A stretch of DNA of 64,000 nucleotides, from assembly GCF_011090165.1 (NCBI RefSeq), contig NZ_JAADJT010000002.1, positions 186,001 to 250,000 of the forward strand, read 5' to 3'. This document shows, piece after piece, positions 18,328 to 28,058 of this stretch. The notes beneath the pieces are model-generated. The model worked only from the letters and a program-made list of their open reading frames with translations. It was not told the origin of the DNA and did no database searches. The position numbers and the translations under genes were made by a program. How positions within the stretch are numbered: position 1 is the first letter of the stretch; each line of letters opens with the position of its first letter. The DNA is from Duganella aceris (GTDB taxonomy: Bacteria > Pseudomonadota > Gammaproteobacteria > Burkholderiales > Burkholderiaceae_D).

Positions 18328-19416
18328 ATGAAAACCTACCAAATCGCAACCATTCCAGGCGACGGCATCGGCAAGGAAGTCGTCCCGGCCGGCCAGCAGG
18401 TGCTGGCCGCGCTGGCCGCCGGCGGCGCCGGCTTCCAGTTCGAATTCGAAGATTTCGACTGGGGCGGCGACTACTACCGCAAGCACGGCGTGATGATGCC
18501 GGCCGATGGCCTCGATGCGCTGCGCGGCAAAGACGCCATCCTGTTCGGCTCCGCCGGCGACCCGGACATCGCCGACCACATCACGCTGTGGGGCCTGCGC
18601 CTGAAGATCTGCCAGGGCTTCGACCAATACGCCAACGTGCGCCCTACCCGCATCCTGCCCGGCATCGACGGTCCGCTGAAGCGCTGCAAGCAGGAAGACC
18701 TGAACTGGGTCATCGTGCGCGAAAACTCGGAAGGCGAATACTCCGGCGTCGGCGGCCGCGTGCACCAGGGCCACCCGATCGAAGCCGCCACCGATGTGTC
18801 GATGATGACCCGCGTCGGCGTCGAACGCATCCTGCGCTTCGCCTTCAAGCTGGCGCAGTCGCGGCCGCGCAAGCTGCTGACCGTGATCACCAAGAGCAAC
18901 GCCCAGCGCCACGCGATGGTGATGTGGGACGAGATCGCGCTGGAAGTGTCGCGCGATTTCCCGGACGTCAAATGGGACAAGGAGCTGGTCGATGCCGCCA
19001 CCGCGCGCATGGTCAACCGCCCGGCCACGCTGGACACCATCGTCGCCACCAACCTGCACGCCGACATCCTGAGCGACCTGGCCGCCGCGCTGGCCGGCAG
19101 CCTGGGCATCGCGCCGACCGGGAACATCGATCCGGAACGCCGCTATCCGTCGATGTTCGAGCCGATCCACGGCTCCGCGTTCGACATCATGGGCAAGGGC
19201 CTGGCGAATCCTGTCGGCACCTTCTGGTCGGTGGTGATGCTGCTGGAGCACCTCGGCGAGAACGAAGCGGCGAAGCGCGTGATGCAGGCGATCGAAAGCG
19301 TCACCGCGAATCCGTCGCTGCACACGGGCGACTTGGGCGGCAGCGCCACCACGGCGGAAGTCACCCGCGCCGTGTGCGACTTCCTCGGCGGCGCGCAGCA
19401 GCGCAAGGCAGCGTAA
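18328..19416 (+). CDS. ttuC: Tartrate dehydrogenase/decarboxylase
   Basis: 362 residues from ATG 18328, preceded by AAGGAG at 18315-18320. Member of the isocitrate/isopropylmalate dehydrogenase family: [10 protein letters not shown] start, substrate arginines in [12 protein letters not shown], catalytic Tyr in [10 protein letters not shown], catalytic Lys in [10 protein letters not shown], metal-binding Asp in [14 protein letters not shown]. The phrase [17 protein letters not shown] matches tartrate dehydrogenase rather than LeuB. Expected reactions are NAD-dependent oxidation of tartrate to oxaloglycolate and related decarboxylations (tartrate to glycerate, malate to pyruvate). First gene of a run encoding carrier, TtuD-type enzyme and pyruvate kinase. 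Confidence 0.93.
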   Translation: MKTYQIATIPGDGIGKEVVPAGQQVLAALAAGGAGFQFEFEDFDWGGDYYRKHGVMMPADGLDALRGKDAILFGSAGDPDIADHITLWGLRLKICQGFDQYANVRPTRILPGIDGPLKRCKQEDLNWVIVRENSEGEYSGVGGRVHQGHPIEAATDVSMMTRVGVERILRFAFKLAQSRPRKLLTVITKSNAQRHAMVMWDEIALEVSRDFPDVKWDKELVDAATARMVNRPATLDTIVATNLHADILSDLAAALAGSLGIAPTGNIDPERRYPSMFEPIHGSAFDIMGKGLANPVGTFWSVVMLLEHLGENEAAKRVMQAIESVTANPSLHTGDLGGSATTAEVTRAVCDFLGGAQQRKAA

Positions 19417-19501
19417 GCGCCACGGGCGCAGGTCCGTCCCGACCGGCCATCAAGAGCCGGCGGGACGCGATCAAGCAGGACTATCCATAGGAGACCGCAT
19501 C

Positions 19502-20842
19502 ATGTCTAAGAAATTTTTTGGCAAGCTATACGTCCAGGTCCTGATCGGCGTCATCGCCGGCGGGGTGCTGGGCTTTTTATATCCGCAGCTCGGCAGCGAC
19601 CTGAAGCCGCTGGGCGATGGCTTCATCCGGCTGATCAAGATGGTGTTCGCGCCGGTGATCTTCGCGATGGTCGTTCTCGGCATCGCCAAGATGGAGAGCA
19701 TGAAGGAACTGGGCCGCGTCGGCGTGCGCGCGCTGATCTACTTCGAGGTCATGTCGACCTTCGCCCTGCTGCTCGGGCTCATCGTGGTCAACGTGGTGAA
19801 ACCCGGCGCCGGCATGAACGTCGACGTCCACACGCTGGACACCACCAGCATCGCCAGCTACACGGCGGCGGCCGCCAAGCACGACACTTTCATGGGCTTC
19901 CTGCTGAACATGATCCCGGTCAGCGTGGTCGAAGCGCTGGCCAAGAACGATATCCTGCAGATCCTGGTGTTCGCCACCATGTTCGGCGTGGCGCTGTCGC
20001 ACATGGGCCGCCGCGCCAAGCCGGTGGTCGACTTCCTGGAAGCCTTCAGCAACAGCATGTTCATCGTGGTCGGCATGATCATGAAGCTGGCGCCGATCGC
20101 CGCTTTCGGCGCGATCGCCTTCACGGTCGGCAAATACGGCCTCGGTTCGCTGGTGTCGCTGGGCCAGCTGATGGGGTCCATGTACATCACCTGCGTCGTG
20201 TTCGTGTTCGTCGTACTGGGTCTGGTGGCGCGGGTTTCCGGTTTCAGCCTGCTCAAGTTCCTCCGCTACATCAAGGACGAGATCTTCACCGTGCTGGGCA
20301 CCAGCTCGTCGGAATCGGTGGTGCCGCAGATGATGCGCAAGCTGGAACACGCCGGCGTCGCCAAGCCGGTGGTCGGCCTGGTGATCCCTGCGGGCGTGAC
20401 CTTCAATCCGGACGGCCAGTGCATCTACTACACGATGGCCGCGATCTTCATCGCACAGGCCACCAACACGCCGCTGACGATGATGGACCAATTCGTGGTG
20501 CTCGGCGTGCTGATGCTGACTTCCAAGGGTTCGGCCGGCGTGACCGGTTCCGGCTTCATCACGCTGGCGGCGACGCTGGCCTCGATGGGCAAGATCCCGG
20601 TGGCCGGCATGGTGCTGCTGCTCGGCGTGGACCGCTTCATGTCCGAAGCCCGCGCCATCACCAACACCATCGGCAACGCGGTCGGCACGATGGCGATCGC
20701 CAGCTGGGTCGGCGCGCTGGATCGCGACCGCATGAACCGCGTGCTGAACGGCGAGTCCACCGAGGAAGAGATGAAGGCGCTGTACGAGCAGGAAGAACCG
20801 GCGCCGGCATCGCTGACGGTGATGCACAAGGCCTCGGCCTGA
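19502..20842 (+). CDS. dctA: Dicarboxylate:cation symporter, DctA family
   Basis: 446 residues, start supported by AGGAG at 19491-19495. About eight membrane helices and two re-entrant loops of the DAACS fold. The Ser-rich hairpin [13 protein letters not shown] and the substrate/cation site [19 protein letters not shown] are conserved. The family takes up succinate, malate and fumarate with Na+ or H+. Lying between ttuC and the TtuD-type gene, it probably imports tartrate or a related C4 hydroxy acid here. It replaces the MFS carrier TtuB of the Agrobacterium locus. Gap to ttuC 85 bp, to the next gene 14 bp. Confidence 0.93.
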   Translation: MSKKFFGKLYVQVLIGVIAGGVLGFLYPQLGSDLKPLGDGFIRLIKMVFAPVIFAMVVLGIAKMESMKELGRVGVRALIYFEVMSTFALLLGLIVVNVVKPGAGMNVDVHTLDTTSIASYTAAAAKHDTFMGFLLNMIPVSVVEALAKNDILQILVFATMFGVALSHMGRRAKPVVDFLEAFSNSMFIVVGMIMKLAPIAAFGAIAFTVGKYGLGSLVSLGQLMGSMYITCVVFVFVVLGLVARVSGFSLLKFLRYIKDEIFTVLGTSSSESVVPQMMRKLEHAGVAKPVVGLVIPAGVTFNPDGQCIYYTMAAIFIAQATNTPLTMMDQFVVLGVLMLTSKGSAGVTGSGFITLAATLASMGKIPVAGMVLLLGVDRFMSEARAITNTIGNAVGTMAIASWVGALDRDRMNRVLNGESTEEEMKALYEQEEPAPASLTVMHKASA

Positions 20843-20856
20843 ACCAGGAGAACGCA

Positions 20857-22116
20857 ATGAACCACCGCGAGCTTCTGCTTGATATGTTCAAGGCCGCGAT
20901 CGCGGCGGCGCAGCCGGCGCTGTGCGTGCCGCCCGCGCTGCCGGAGGCGCCCAAGGGCCGGCTGATCGTGATCGGCGCCGGCAAGGCCTCGGCCGAGATG
21001 GCGCGCGCCGTGGAGCAGCACTGGACAGGTCCGCTCACCGGCCTGGTGGTGACGCGCTACGGCTACGCCGTGCCGTGCCAGCGGATCGAGATCGCCGAAG
21101 CGGCGCACCCGGTGCCCGACGCCGCCGGCCTGCAAGCCGCCCGGCGCATGCTGGACCGGGTGCACGGCCTGAGCGCCGACGACACGGTGCTGTGCCTGAT
21201 CTCCGGCGGCGGCTCGTCGCTGCTGCCGCTGCCGATCGACGGCATCAGCCTGGAGGACAAGCAGCATGTCAACCAGGTGCTGCTGCAATCGGGCGCCAGC
21301 ATCAGCGAAATGAACTGCGTGCGGCGCCACCTGTCGGCCATCAAGGGTGGCCGGCTGGCGGCGGCCTGCCATCCGGCGCGCGTGGTCACGCTGCTGATCT
21401 CCGACGTGCCGGGCGACGATCCGCGCGACATCGCCTCCGGCCCGACCGTCGGCGATGCCAGCACCTGCGCCGATGCGCTCGATATCGTCGGCCGCTACCG
21501 CATGCGGCTGCCGGAGCACGTGATGGACGTGCTGCGCAGCGGCCGGGGCGAATCGGTCAAGCCCAACGATCCGCGCCTGGCGCGCGCCGAAGTACGCATC
21601 ATCGCCACGCCGCAAATGGCGCTGGACGCCGCCGCGCGGGTGGCCGCCGACGCCGGCGTCACGCCCTACATCCTCGGCGACGGCATCGAGGGCGAGGCGC
21701 GCGACGTCGGCAAGGTCATGGCCGGCATCGCGTTGCAGGCGGCGCGGCGCGGCCAGCCGTTCGCGGCGCCGTGCGTGCTGCTGTCCGGCGGCGAGACCAC
21801 CGTCACCGTGCGCGGCCAGGGACGCGGCGGCCGCAACGTCGAATTCCTGCTGTCCTGCGCCATCGCGCTGCAGGGCGAAGCCGGCGTGCACGGCCTGGCC
21901 GGCGACACCGACGGCGTCGACGGCCAGGAGGAAATCGCCGGCGCCTGGATCGCGCCGGACACGCTGGACCGCGCCTGGGCCGCCGGCCTGCGCCCCAGCG
22001 CCAGCCTGGATAACAACGACGGCCACGGCTTCTTTCAACGGTTGGGGGACAGCGTCGTCACCGGCCCTACCCTCACCAACGTCAACGATTTTCGCGCGTT
22101 GCTCGTCACGCGCTGA
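20857..22116 (+). CDS. ttuD: TtuD-type hydroxypyruvate reductase / glycerate 2-kinase (MOFRL family)
   Basis: 419 residues from ATG 20857, with AGGAG at 20846-20850. Long upstream in-frame codons overlap dctA and are not used. N-terminal DUF4147 Rossmann-like domain (RLIVIGAGKASAEMARAVEQHW; CLISGGGSSLLPLP) and a C-terminal MOFRL domain (RGGRNVEFLLSCAIAL, LAGDTDGVDG). Proteins of this family were first named hydroxypyruvate reductase in the ttu pathway, but several are proven glycerate 2-kinases. The pyruvate kinase gene downstream fits formation of 2-phosphoglycerate feeding glycolysis. Confidence 0.92.
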   Translation: MNHRELLLDMFKAAIAAAQPALCVPPALPEAPKGRLIVIGAGKASAEMARAVEQHWTGPLTGLVVTRYGYAVPCQRIEIAEAAHPVPDAAGLQAARRMLDRVHGLSADDTVLCLISGGGSSLLPLPIDGISLEDKQHVNQVLLQSGASISEMNCVRRHLSAIKGGRLAAACHPARVVTLLISDVPGDDPRDIASGPTVGDASTCADALDIVGRYRMRLPEHVMDVLRSGRGESVKPNDPRLARAEVRIIATPQMALDAAARVAADAGVTPYILGDGIEGEARDVGKVMAGIALQAARRGQPFAAPCVLLSGGETTVTVRGQGRGGRNVEFLLSCAIALQGEAGVHGLAGDTDGVDGQEEIAGAWIAPDTLDRAWAAGLRPSASLDNNDGHGFFQRLGDSVVTGPTLTNVNDFRALLVTR

Positions 22117-22127
22117 TTGGAACCCTC

Positions 22128-23546
22128 ATGCACCGCAACCGCAATGCCAAGATCGTCGCCACGCTCGGCCCGGCCAGCAGCGACCGATCGACCATCCAAG
22201 CCCTGTTCGACGCCGGCGCCGACGTGTTCCGGCTGAATTTCAGCCACGGCGGCCATGCCGACCACAAGGCGCGGCTCGACACCATCCGTGCCATCGAACG
22301 CGATAGCGGCCGCCCGATCGGCGTGCTGCTCGATTTGCAGGGACCCAAGCTACGCCTGGGTGTGTTCAGCGACGGCCCGGTCACGCTCGCGGCGGGCGAC
22401 GCCTTCCGCGTCGACATGGACCACGAACTGGCCGGCGACAAGCGCCGCGTCGCGCTGCCGCACGCGGAAATCTACAGCGCGCTGGAAGTAGGCACCGAAC
22501 TGCTGATCGACGACGGCCGCGTCAGGCTGCGGGTGGAATCGTTCGGACCGGAGCACGCCGAAACCCGCGTCGTCATCGGCGGCCGCGTGTCGGACCGCAA
22601 GGGCGTCAACGTGCCGGGCGTGGTGCTGCCGTTGTCGGCGCTGACCGCCAAGGACCATGCGGACCTGGATTACGGCTTGAGCCTGGGCGTCGACTGGATC
22701 GCGCTGTCGTTCGTGCAGCGCGCCGAGGATATCGCCGAGATCAAGGCCATCGTCGGCGACCGCGCCGGCATCGTCGCCAAGCTGGAGAAGCCGGCCGCCA
22801 TCGCGTCGCTGGAAGCCATCGTCGCCGCCAGCGACGCGGTGATGGTGGCGCGCGGCGATCTCGGCGTCGAGATGCCGCACGAGCAGGTGCCGGCGATTCA
22901 GAAGCGCATCGTGCGCGCCTGCCGCAAGGCCGGCAAGCCGGTGATCGTCGCCACGCAGATGCTGGAATCGATGGTGTCGGCGCCGGTGCCGACGCGCGCC
23001 GAAGCGTCCGACGTCGCCACCGCGATCTACGACGGCGCCGACGCGGTGATGCTGTCGGCGGAATCGGCGTCCGGCCAGTATCCGCTGGAAGCGGTGGCGA
23101 TCATGCATTCGATCATCGCGCAGACCGAGGCCGATCCGTATTATCGCGAGATGATGGCCGCGCGCGACGACGGCGCGGCGGCGCTGGCCTCGGACGGCAT
23201 CGGCGTCGCCGTGCGCGGCGTGGCGCAAGCCTTGAAGGTGGCGGCGGTGGTGGCCTATACCAGCTCCGGCTACTCGGCGCTGCGCATGGCACGCGAACGG
23301 CCGCACGCGCCCATCGTCGGCATGACGCCGCGCCAGGCCATCGCGCGCAGGTTGGCGCTGGCCTGGGGCGTGTATCCGGTGCTGTGCCACGAGGTGGTCG
23401 ATGTGCTGGAGATGAGCGCGTGGGCCTGCCGCACCGCCAGCCGCGAAGGCATCGCCCGCAGCGGCGACACCATCGTCATCTCGGCCGGCATCCCTTTCGG
23501 CACGCCGGGCACCACCAACCTGCTGCGGATCGCGCAGGTCGATTAG
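22128..23546 (+). CDS. ttuE: Pyruvate kinase
   Basis: 472 residues. N-terminal barrel strands ([20 protein letters not shown]), the B domain (about 70-170) and the signature around residues 215-245 ([32 protein letters not shown]) are intact, followed by a C-terminal allosteric domain. Converts phosphoenolpyruvate and ADP to pyruvate and ATP. Starting 12 bp after the TtuD-type gene, it appears to be the last gene of the tartrate operon, matching ttuE of Agrobacterium vitis; a separate housekeeping pyk is expected elsewhere in the genome. Stop overlaps the convergent SDR gene. Confidence 0.94.
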   Translation: MHRNRNAKIVATLGPASSDRSTIQALFDAGADVFRLNFSHGGHADHKARLDTIRAIERDSGRPIGVLLDLQGPKLRLGVFSDGPVTLAAGDAFRVDMDHELAGDKRRVALPHAEIYSALEVGTELLIDDGRVRLRVESFGPEHAETRVVIGGRVSDRKGVNVPGVVLPLSALTAKDHADLDYGLSLGVDWIALSFVQRAEDIAEIKAIVGDRAGIVAKLEKPAAIASLEAIVAASDAVMVARGDLGVEMPHEQVPAIQKRIVRACRKAGKPVIVATQMLESMVSAPVPTRAEASDVATAIYDGADAVMLSAESASGQYPLEAVAIMHSIIAQTEADPYYREMMAARDDGAAALASDGIGVAVRGVAQALKVAAVVAYTSSGYSALRMARERPHAPIVGMTPRQAIARRLALAWGVYPVLCHEVVDVLEMSAWACRTASREGIARSGDTIVISAGIPFGTPGTTNLLRIAQVD

Positions 23547-24292
23547 ATCTGCGCCGCGCCGCCGTCGACGAACAGCTCGATGCCGTTGACGAAGCTGCTG
23601 TCCGACGAGGCCAGGAACAGCACCGCCTTGGCGATTTCCTCGGGCTCGCCGAGGCGGCCCATCGGCACCAGCGTCGACAGGTGGCCGAACAGGCCGTCGA
23701 CATGCTCGGCGGGCACCAGGCCGGCCAGTCCTGGGGTGCGCACCGGGCCTGGGCTGATGGCGTTGACGCGGATGTTGCGTGGTTTCAGGTCCAGCAGCCA
23801 CGAGCGGGCGAAGTTGCGCACCGCGGCCTTGCTGGCGCTGTAGACGCTGAAGTTTTCCGTGCCCTGCACCGACGTGGTCGACGCGGTCAGGATCACCGAG
23901 CCGCCATCCTTCAGCAGCGGCAGCGCTTTTTGCACGGTGAACAGCGTGCCTTTCACGTTGCTGTCGAAGATGCGGTCGAAGTGCTCTTCGGTGATGCTGG
24001 CCAGCGCCTGCATGTCGCCGCCGCCGGCGTTGGCGAACAGCACGTCCAGATGGCCGGCCTTGGCCTTGATCTCGGCGTACACACGATCCAGGTCGTCCAG
24101 CTTGCTGCTGTCGGCGCGCACGCCGATGGCGCCGTGGCCGATGGCGGCGACCGCCGCGTCCAGCTCGGCCTGGCGGCGGCCGGTGACGAACACCAGCGCG
24201 CCCTGGGCCGCGAATTCCTGTGCCGAAGCCAGGCCGATGCCGGTGGTGCCGCCGGTAACCAGTGCTACTTTGCCTTCGAGTTTCTTGTTCAT
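23543..24292 (-). CDS. SDR-family NAD(P)-dependent oxidoreductase
   Basis: 249 residues, classical short-chain dehydrogenase. Cofactor motif [10 protein letters not shown] (about 14-23), NAG motif [10 protein letters not shown] (about 87-92), catalytic Tyr/Lys in [10 protein letters not shown] with the Ser in [11 protein letters not shown], and a PGPVRTPG loop. No acidic residue closes the second strand ([11 protein letters not shown] has Arg), suggesting NADPH preference. Substrate unknown. It is divergent from a LysR gene that probably controls it. Confidence 0.92.
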   Translation of the reverse strand: MNKKLEGKVALVTGGTTGIGLASAQEFAAQGALVFVTGRRQAELDAAVAAIGHGAIGVRADSSKLDDLDRVYAEIKAKAGHLDVLFANAGGGDMQALASITEEHFDRIFDSNVKGTLFTVQKALPLLKDGGSVILTASTTSVQGTENFSVYSASKAAVRNFARSWLLDLKPRNIRVNAISPGPVRTPGLAGLVPAEHVDGLFGHLSTLVPMGRLGEPEEIAKAVLFLASSDSSFVNGIELFVDGGAAQI

Positions 24293-24369
24293 GATCTGCT
24301 CCTTGGGTAGTTGATGTCGCTACTGTATGCCTGTAAGATTGTTGAATAAAGTAGCTGAAACCGAATACG

Positions 24370-24389
24370 TTATTCCCCTATGTGAATAA
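24370..24389. promoter_or_regulatory. Candidate LysR operator in the SDR/LysR divergent promoter
   Basis: TTATTC-CCCTATGT-GAATAA, a perfect 6-bp dyad 11 bp upstream of the LysR ATG at 24401 and 77 bp upstream of the SDR start. It contains T-N11-A. The intergenic stretch is AT-rich compared with its surroundings. Function inferred from position and symmetry. Confidence 0.45.
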
Positions 24390-24400
24390 TCAAGGACGCA

Positions 24401-25309
24401 ATGGACCAATTACTCGCGATACGCGCTTTCGCCAGGGTGGTGGAGGCCGGCACCTTCACCAAGGCGGCGGATTCGCTGCAAATGCCGAACGCCACCGTTA
24501 CCAAGCTGATCCAGTCGCTGGAATCGCACCTGGGCGTCAAGCTGCTCCAGCGCACCACGCGCCGGGTCTCGGTCACGCCGGACGGCGCGGCGTATTACGA
24601 AAAGACCGGGCGGCTGCTGAAGGAACTGGGCGATATCGACGGCAGCTTCGGCACCGAGCGGGTCAAGCCGCGCGGCCACCTGCGCATCGACTGCGGCGGC
24701 TCGACCGCCAGCCTGCTGCTGATCCCGGCGCTGCCGGATTTCGTGCGGCGCTACCCGGACATCCAGATCGATCTGGGCGTCAGCGACCGGCATGTCGACC
24801 TCATCAGCGACAACGTCGACTGCGTGATACGCGGCGGCGTGCTGACCGATATGTCGATGATCGGCCGCCAGATCGGCGCCGCCGGCTGGGTCACCTGCGC
24901 CACGCCGGCCTATCTGGCCGAGCACGGCGTGCCGACGCACCCGGACGATCTGTCCAGCGGACATCGGGTGGTCAACTATTTATCGGCGCGCACCGGGCGC
25001 GCCATGCCGATGCATTTCCGCAAGGACGGCGAGAGGATCGAGGTCGCGGTGCGGCATGCGGTCGGCGTCAACGAGAGCAATGCGCACTATGCGGCCGGGC
25101 TGGCCGGGCTGGGCGTGATCCAGACCTTCCGCTACAACGCGCAGGCGCAGCTCGCCAGCGGCGAGCTGGTGGCCATCCTGCCGGACTGGCAGCCGGAGCC
25201 CTATCCGTTCTATGTGGTGTATCCGCCGAACCGGCACATGAGCAACCGGCTGCGGGTGTTCATCGACTGGATCGCCGAGCGTTTCGCCGCGGCGGCGCTG
25301 GGCAGTTAA
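24401..25309 (+). CDS. LysR-family transcriptional regulator
   Basis: 302 residues. HTH in LLAIRAFARVVEAGTFTKAADSLQMPNATVTKLIQSLE, signature LQRTTRRVSVTPDG, substrate-binding domain from about residue 90. Most similar in pattern to the CrgA/YafC subgroup. Divergent from the SDR gene, 108 bp between starts, which suggests it regulates that gene and itself. Effector unknown. It converges with the MocR gene, with a 4-bp overlap of ends. Confidence 0.92.
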   Translation: MDQLLAIRAFARVVEAGTFTKAADSLQMPNATVTKLIQSLESHLGVKLLQRTTRRVSVTPDGAAYYEKTGRLLKELGDIDGSFGTERVKPRGHLRIDCGGSTASLLLIPALPDFVRRYPDIQIDLGVSDRHVDLISDNVDCVIRGGVLTDMSMIGRQIGAAGWVTCATPAYLAEHGVPTHPDDLSSGHRVVNYLSARTGRAMPMHFRKDGERIEVAVRHAVGVNESNAHYAAGLAGLGVIQTFRYNAQAQLASGELVAILPDWQPEPYPFYVVYPPNRHMSNRLRVFIDWIAERFAAAALGS

Positions 25310-26727
25310 ACCACAGCGGCGCTGAACGACTCCGGGCGCCGCGCAAGCAGCCGAGACAGCTGTTGTAGACCCGCGCGCAAGCGCTCACGGTCGCGGATGC
25401 TGCCCAAAGAGATCCGAATCGCATTCACGGATCCGCTGCCGGTTGCGAATGCCTCCGCCGGCGTGACCGCGATGCCCTCGTTGTCGGCCGCACGCGCAAG
25501 TTGCGAGGCGTTCCAATACGCCGGCAACTCGATCCATACATGCAGGCCGTCTCCGGCGCCGCTGTACCGCCCCGCCAGGATATCCCGGGCCATCCGGTGG
25601 CGCAGGCGCGCTTCCTTGCGTACGCCCGCCATCAATCGCTCCGCCGAGCCGTCGAGAATCCACTGGGTGGCCAGCGCCGCCGTCAGCGGAGTGGCCATCA
25701 GCGCAAATGATCTGAGCGCGGCCAGGAAACTTGCGCGTTCGTGCGGGTCGCGGATCAGCACGAAGGCGACACGCAAGCCGGGCGTCAGGCATTTGGACAG
25801 CGTGGAGATGTGGTACACCTGTTCCGGGGCAAACGTGGCAATGGGCGGCGGCGGGGCTTCGGCAAGAAGCCAGTAGGGATCGTCCTCGACGATGCGTACA
25901 TTGCGGCGCTTCGCGATGCCGGCGAGCTCCTTGCGCCGGCGTTCCGGAATGGTGATGGTGGTCGGGTTCTGCAATGTCGGATTGAGGTAGACCAGCCGGG
26001 GCTGGTGCTGATGGCATGCTTTCTCCAGCATCTCAGGCACCATCCCGTGCTTGTCCGCTTCCACTGCGATGACGTGCCGGCCGAATTGGGTCGCTGCGGC
26101 ACGCAAGCCGGGATAGCTGGTTGGCTCCGCGAGGATCACATCGCCAGGCTGCGTCAGCGCAAGGATCAATGCGGCGATCGCCGCTTGCGCACCCGGACAG
26201 ACGACAAGCTGTCGGGGATCCAGCGGTCCAAACATCGGTTCCAGCCATTTGGCGCCAGCCTGACGGTCGGACTCGCTGCCCCCGCCCAGGTGGTAAGTCA
26301 TCAGCAATTCATTATTCGACCTCATTAATACTTGCGACAAGCCTTGTTTCAACAGGTCGTCGAAGTCCACGCCATCCGGCGGTGGTGGCGTATTCATGCT
26401 CAGGTCGAGGATCGAGGTCAATTCGACTTTCGGCGCCGCGACGTACGTGCCTCGAGCGCCGCGTCCCTCCAACAAGTTGCGGCGTCTGGCTTCGTCGTAT
26501 GCGCGCGTGATCGTGGTCAGGTCGGCGTCCAGCTGTGCGGCCAACTGGCGCTGCGGAGGTAGACGGTCGCCCGGTTTCAGCGATCCGTCCGCCACCGCCG
26601 CCTGCAACGCATCCGCGATCTGCAAAAAACGCGGCCCGCCGCGCGCGGCCAATCGCGGCAACCAGGCTGGCGAATCTTCATCTTGTATGGTTTTCAACTG
26701 GGACATTTTGTCTTCATGTATGGACAT
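25306..26727 (-). CDS. MocR/PdxR-type regulator: GntR DNA-binding domain fused to an aminotransferase fold
   Basis: 473 residues from ATG 26727; ATG 26706 is also possible. Longer in-frame starts up to 26847 would run into the divergent gene and are rejected. N-terminal GntR winged helix (about 20-90: RLAARGGPRFLQIADALQAAV, GDRLPPQRQLAAQL, GARGTYVAAP) followed by a fold-type I aminotransferase domain, with the PLP Lys in STLSKCLTPGLRVA. MocR proteins sense PLP or amino-acid adducts and usually control the divergent gene. The divergent gene here is a small membrane protein 62 bp away, an uncommon target. Confidence 0.9.
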   Translation of the reverse strand: MSIHEDKMSQLKTIQDEDSPAWLPRLAARGGPRFLQIADALQAAVADGSLKPGDRLPPQRQLAAQLDADLTTITRAYDEARRRNLLEGRGARGTYVAAPKVELTSILDLSMNTPPPPDGVDFDDLLKQGLSQVLMRSNNELLMTYHLGGGSESDRQAGAKWLEPMFGPLDPRQLVVCPGAQAAIAALILALTQPGDVILAEPTSYPGLRAAATQFGRHVIAVEADKHGMVPEMLEKACHQHQPRLVYLNPTLQNPTTITIPERRRKELAGIAKRRNVRIVEDDPYWLLAEAPPPPIATFAPEQVYHISTLSKCLTPGLRVAFVLIRDPHERASFLAALRSFALMATPLTAALATQWILDGSAERLMAGVRKEARLRHRMARDILAGRYSGAGDGLHVWIELPAYWNASQLARAADNEGIAVTPAEAFATGSGSVNAIRISLGSIRDRERLRAGLQQLSRLLARRPESFSAAVV

Positions 26728-26788
26728 TGTTTTAAAGTAGTATGCCTCAGAAGGTGCAGCAACACCATAACCTGGGAAACTCAAAATA

Positions 26789-27025
26789 ATGGATTGGATA
26801 CCAATAGTCTTCGTTACCTTCAAGTTTCTGGTGCTGGGCACGGGCATGTTCTACGCCATCAAGTGGCATTACGACCAAGGGAAGAAGGGGAAGGAAAACG
26901 AGAGGCGCGCGGTGCTCCGCGCCGGCGGCAAGGTGGCCGCAGTCTTCGTGCTATCGCTCCTGGGCCTGGGGCTGGTCACCTTTATCCTTATCAAGATGCT
27001 CGGTTTGGACTTGACCTTCCCGTGA
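26789..27025 (+). CDS. Small two-helix membrane protein
   Basis: 78 residues, no recognised family. Two hydrophobic segments (about 4-24, VFVTFKFLVLGTGMFYAI; about 49-70, VAAVFVLSLLGLGLVTFILI) are separated by a charged loop (HYDQGKKGKENERRAV). Good codon use, ATG start, and its position opposite the MocR regulator support a real gene. Possible roles such as a transporter accessory subunit are guesses. No strong Shine-Dalgarno seen. Confidence 0.65.
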   Translation: MDWIPIVFVTFKFLVLGTGMFYAIKWHYDQGKKGKENERRAVLRAGGKVAAVFVLSLLGLGLVTFILIKMLGLDLTFP

Positions 27026-27219
27026 AGGCCGGTTTCGGAACCTGGAATGAGAATGTTCAAACCGGCTGGTCGCGGGGTATGCACGGGTCGGCGCATTTGA
27101 CTGGACCGCTGTCGGGCTATCGCTTAAGGTGATGGCTTTCGTGGCTCGGGACTTTGCATGCGCTCTATACTTTCGATTCGATGGATGGCTGAAACGATAG
27201 ACACTTCTGGCTATCCAGC

Positions 27220-27291
27220 GTGAAAGTCGAAACTCCCCTGTGGCTGTTTCCGCCGACGCTGCCGCTGCGCGGCCTCGAGGTGGCGGCATGA
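27220..27291 (+). other. Possible 23-codon upstream ORF coupled to the LytTR regulator
   Basis: GTG at 27220 opens a frame reading VKVETPLWLFPPTLPLRGL then EVAA and ending in TGA at 27289-27291, so its stop overlaps the regulator ATG as ATGA. Codon use resembles coding DNA. It could be a short leader peptide giving translational coupling, or the remains of a lost sensor-kinase gene, since LytTR regulators normally follow a histidine kinase. No clear ribosome binding site was found. Confidence 0.35.
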
Positions 27292-28040
27292 ACATCAGGG
27301 TCGTGATCGTCGACGACGAACCGCTGGCCAGGCTGGCGGTCAAGGTCAGGCTGGCGCGGCGCGGCGCCTTCGAGCTGGTGGGCGAATTCGGTGACGGGGC
27401 CAGCGCCTACGAAGGCATTGTGGCGCTGAAGCCCGACCTGGCGTTCGTCGACGTCGAGATGCCGGGCAAGTCCGGCCTCGACGTGCTGGCCGCGCTGCCG
27501 CCGGCGCAGCGGCCGATGGCGATCCTGCTGACGGCCTACGACGGCTTCGCGGTGCAAGCCTTCGAGCTGGCCGCCCTCGATTACCTGCTCAAGCCCGTCG
27601 ACGACGAACGCTTCGACGAAGCCCTTGACCGTGCTCAGCAGGCTTTTCCCTACCGTGGCCAGGGCCGTGCCGCCGCACCGGTCACCCCCGCGTTGCGCAG
27701 CTTCAGCGTGCGTGTGGGATCGCGCACGGTGCTGGTGCCGGTGGCCGACGTCGAGCGCATCGAGGCCGACGGCGACTACGCCACCCTGCATGCGAAAGGC
27801 AAGACCTGGCTGGTGCGTGAACGCCTGCACAACCTGGCCATGCAGCTCGATCCGCGCCAGTTCCACCGCGTGCACCGCTCGTCCATCGTGCGGCTGGACA
27901 TGATCGCCGAGCTGAGCCCGCTCACCAACCGGGACGCCATGCTGCGCCTGCGCGACGGCAGCGTGCTGCGCGCCAGCCGCTCCTATATGCCCGCGCTGGC
28001 CGAAGCGCTGCAACACCTCAACAAGACATCCGATTTGTAG
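27288..28040 (+). CDS. Response regulator with LytTR DNA-binding domain
   Basis: 250 residues from ATG 27288; codons upstream in frame are not conserved. Receiver domain (about 1-120) with acidic pair Asp9-Asp10, phospho-acceptor Asp55 in FVDVEMPG and KPVDDERF. LytTR domain (about 145-245) with VADVERIEADGDYATLHAKGK and FHRVHRSSIVRLDMI. AlgR/LytR family members bind direct repeats upstream of target genes. No kinase gene is adjacent, so its partner must be elsewhere. The S41 peptidase gene follows after 18 bp and is probably co-transcribed. Confidence 0.92.
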   Translation: MNIRVVIVDDEPLARLAVKVRLARRGAFELVGEFGDGASAYEGIVALKPDLAFVDVEMPGKSGLDVLAALPPAQRPMAILLTAYDGFAVQAFELAALDYLLKPVDDERFDEALDRAQQAFPYRGQGRAAAPVTPALRSFSVRVGSRTVLVPVADVERIEADGDYATLHAKGKTWLVRERLHNLAMQLDPRQFHRVHRSSIVRLDMIAELSPLTNRDAMLRLRDGSVLRASRSYMPALAEALQHLNKTSDL

Positions 28041-28058
28041 TCCAACCTGGAGGAACGT

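Noticed and set aside
20419..20856. N-terminal extension of the TtuD-type protein
   Set aside because: It overlaps the conserved end of DctA and is His/Arg-rich; ATG 20857 has a good ribosome binding site and the family start.
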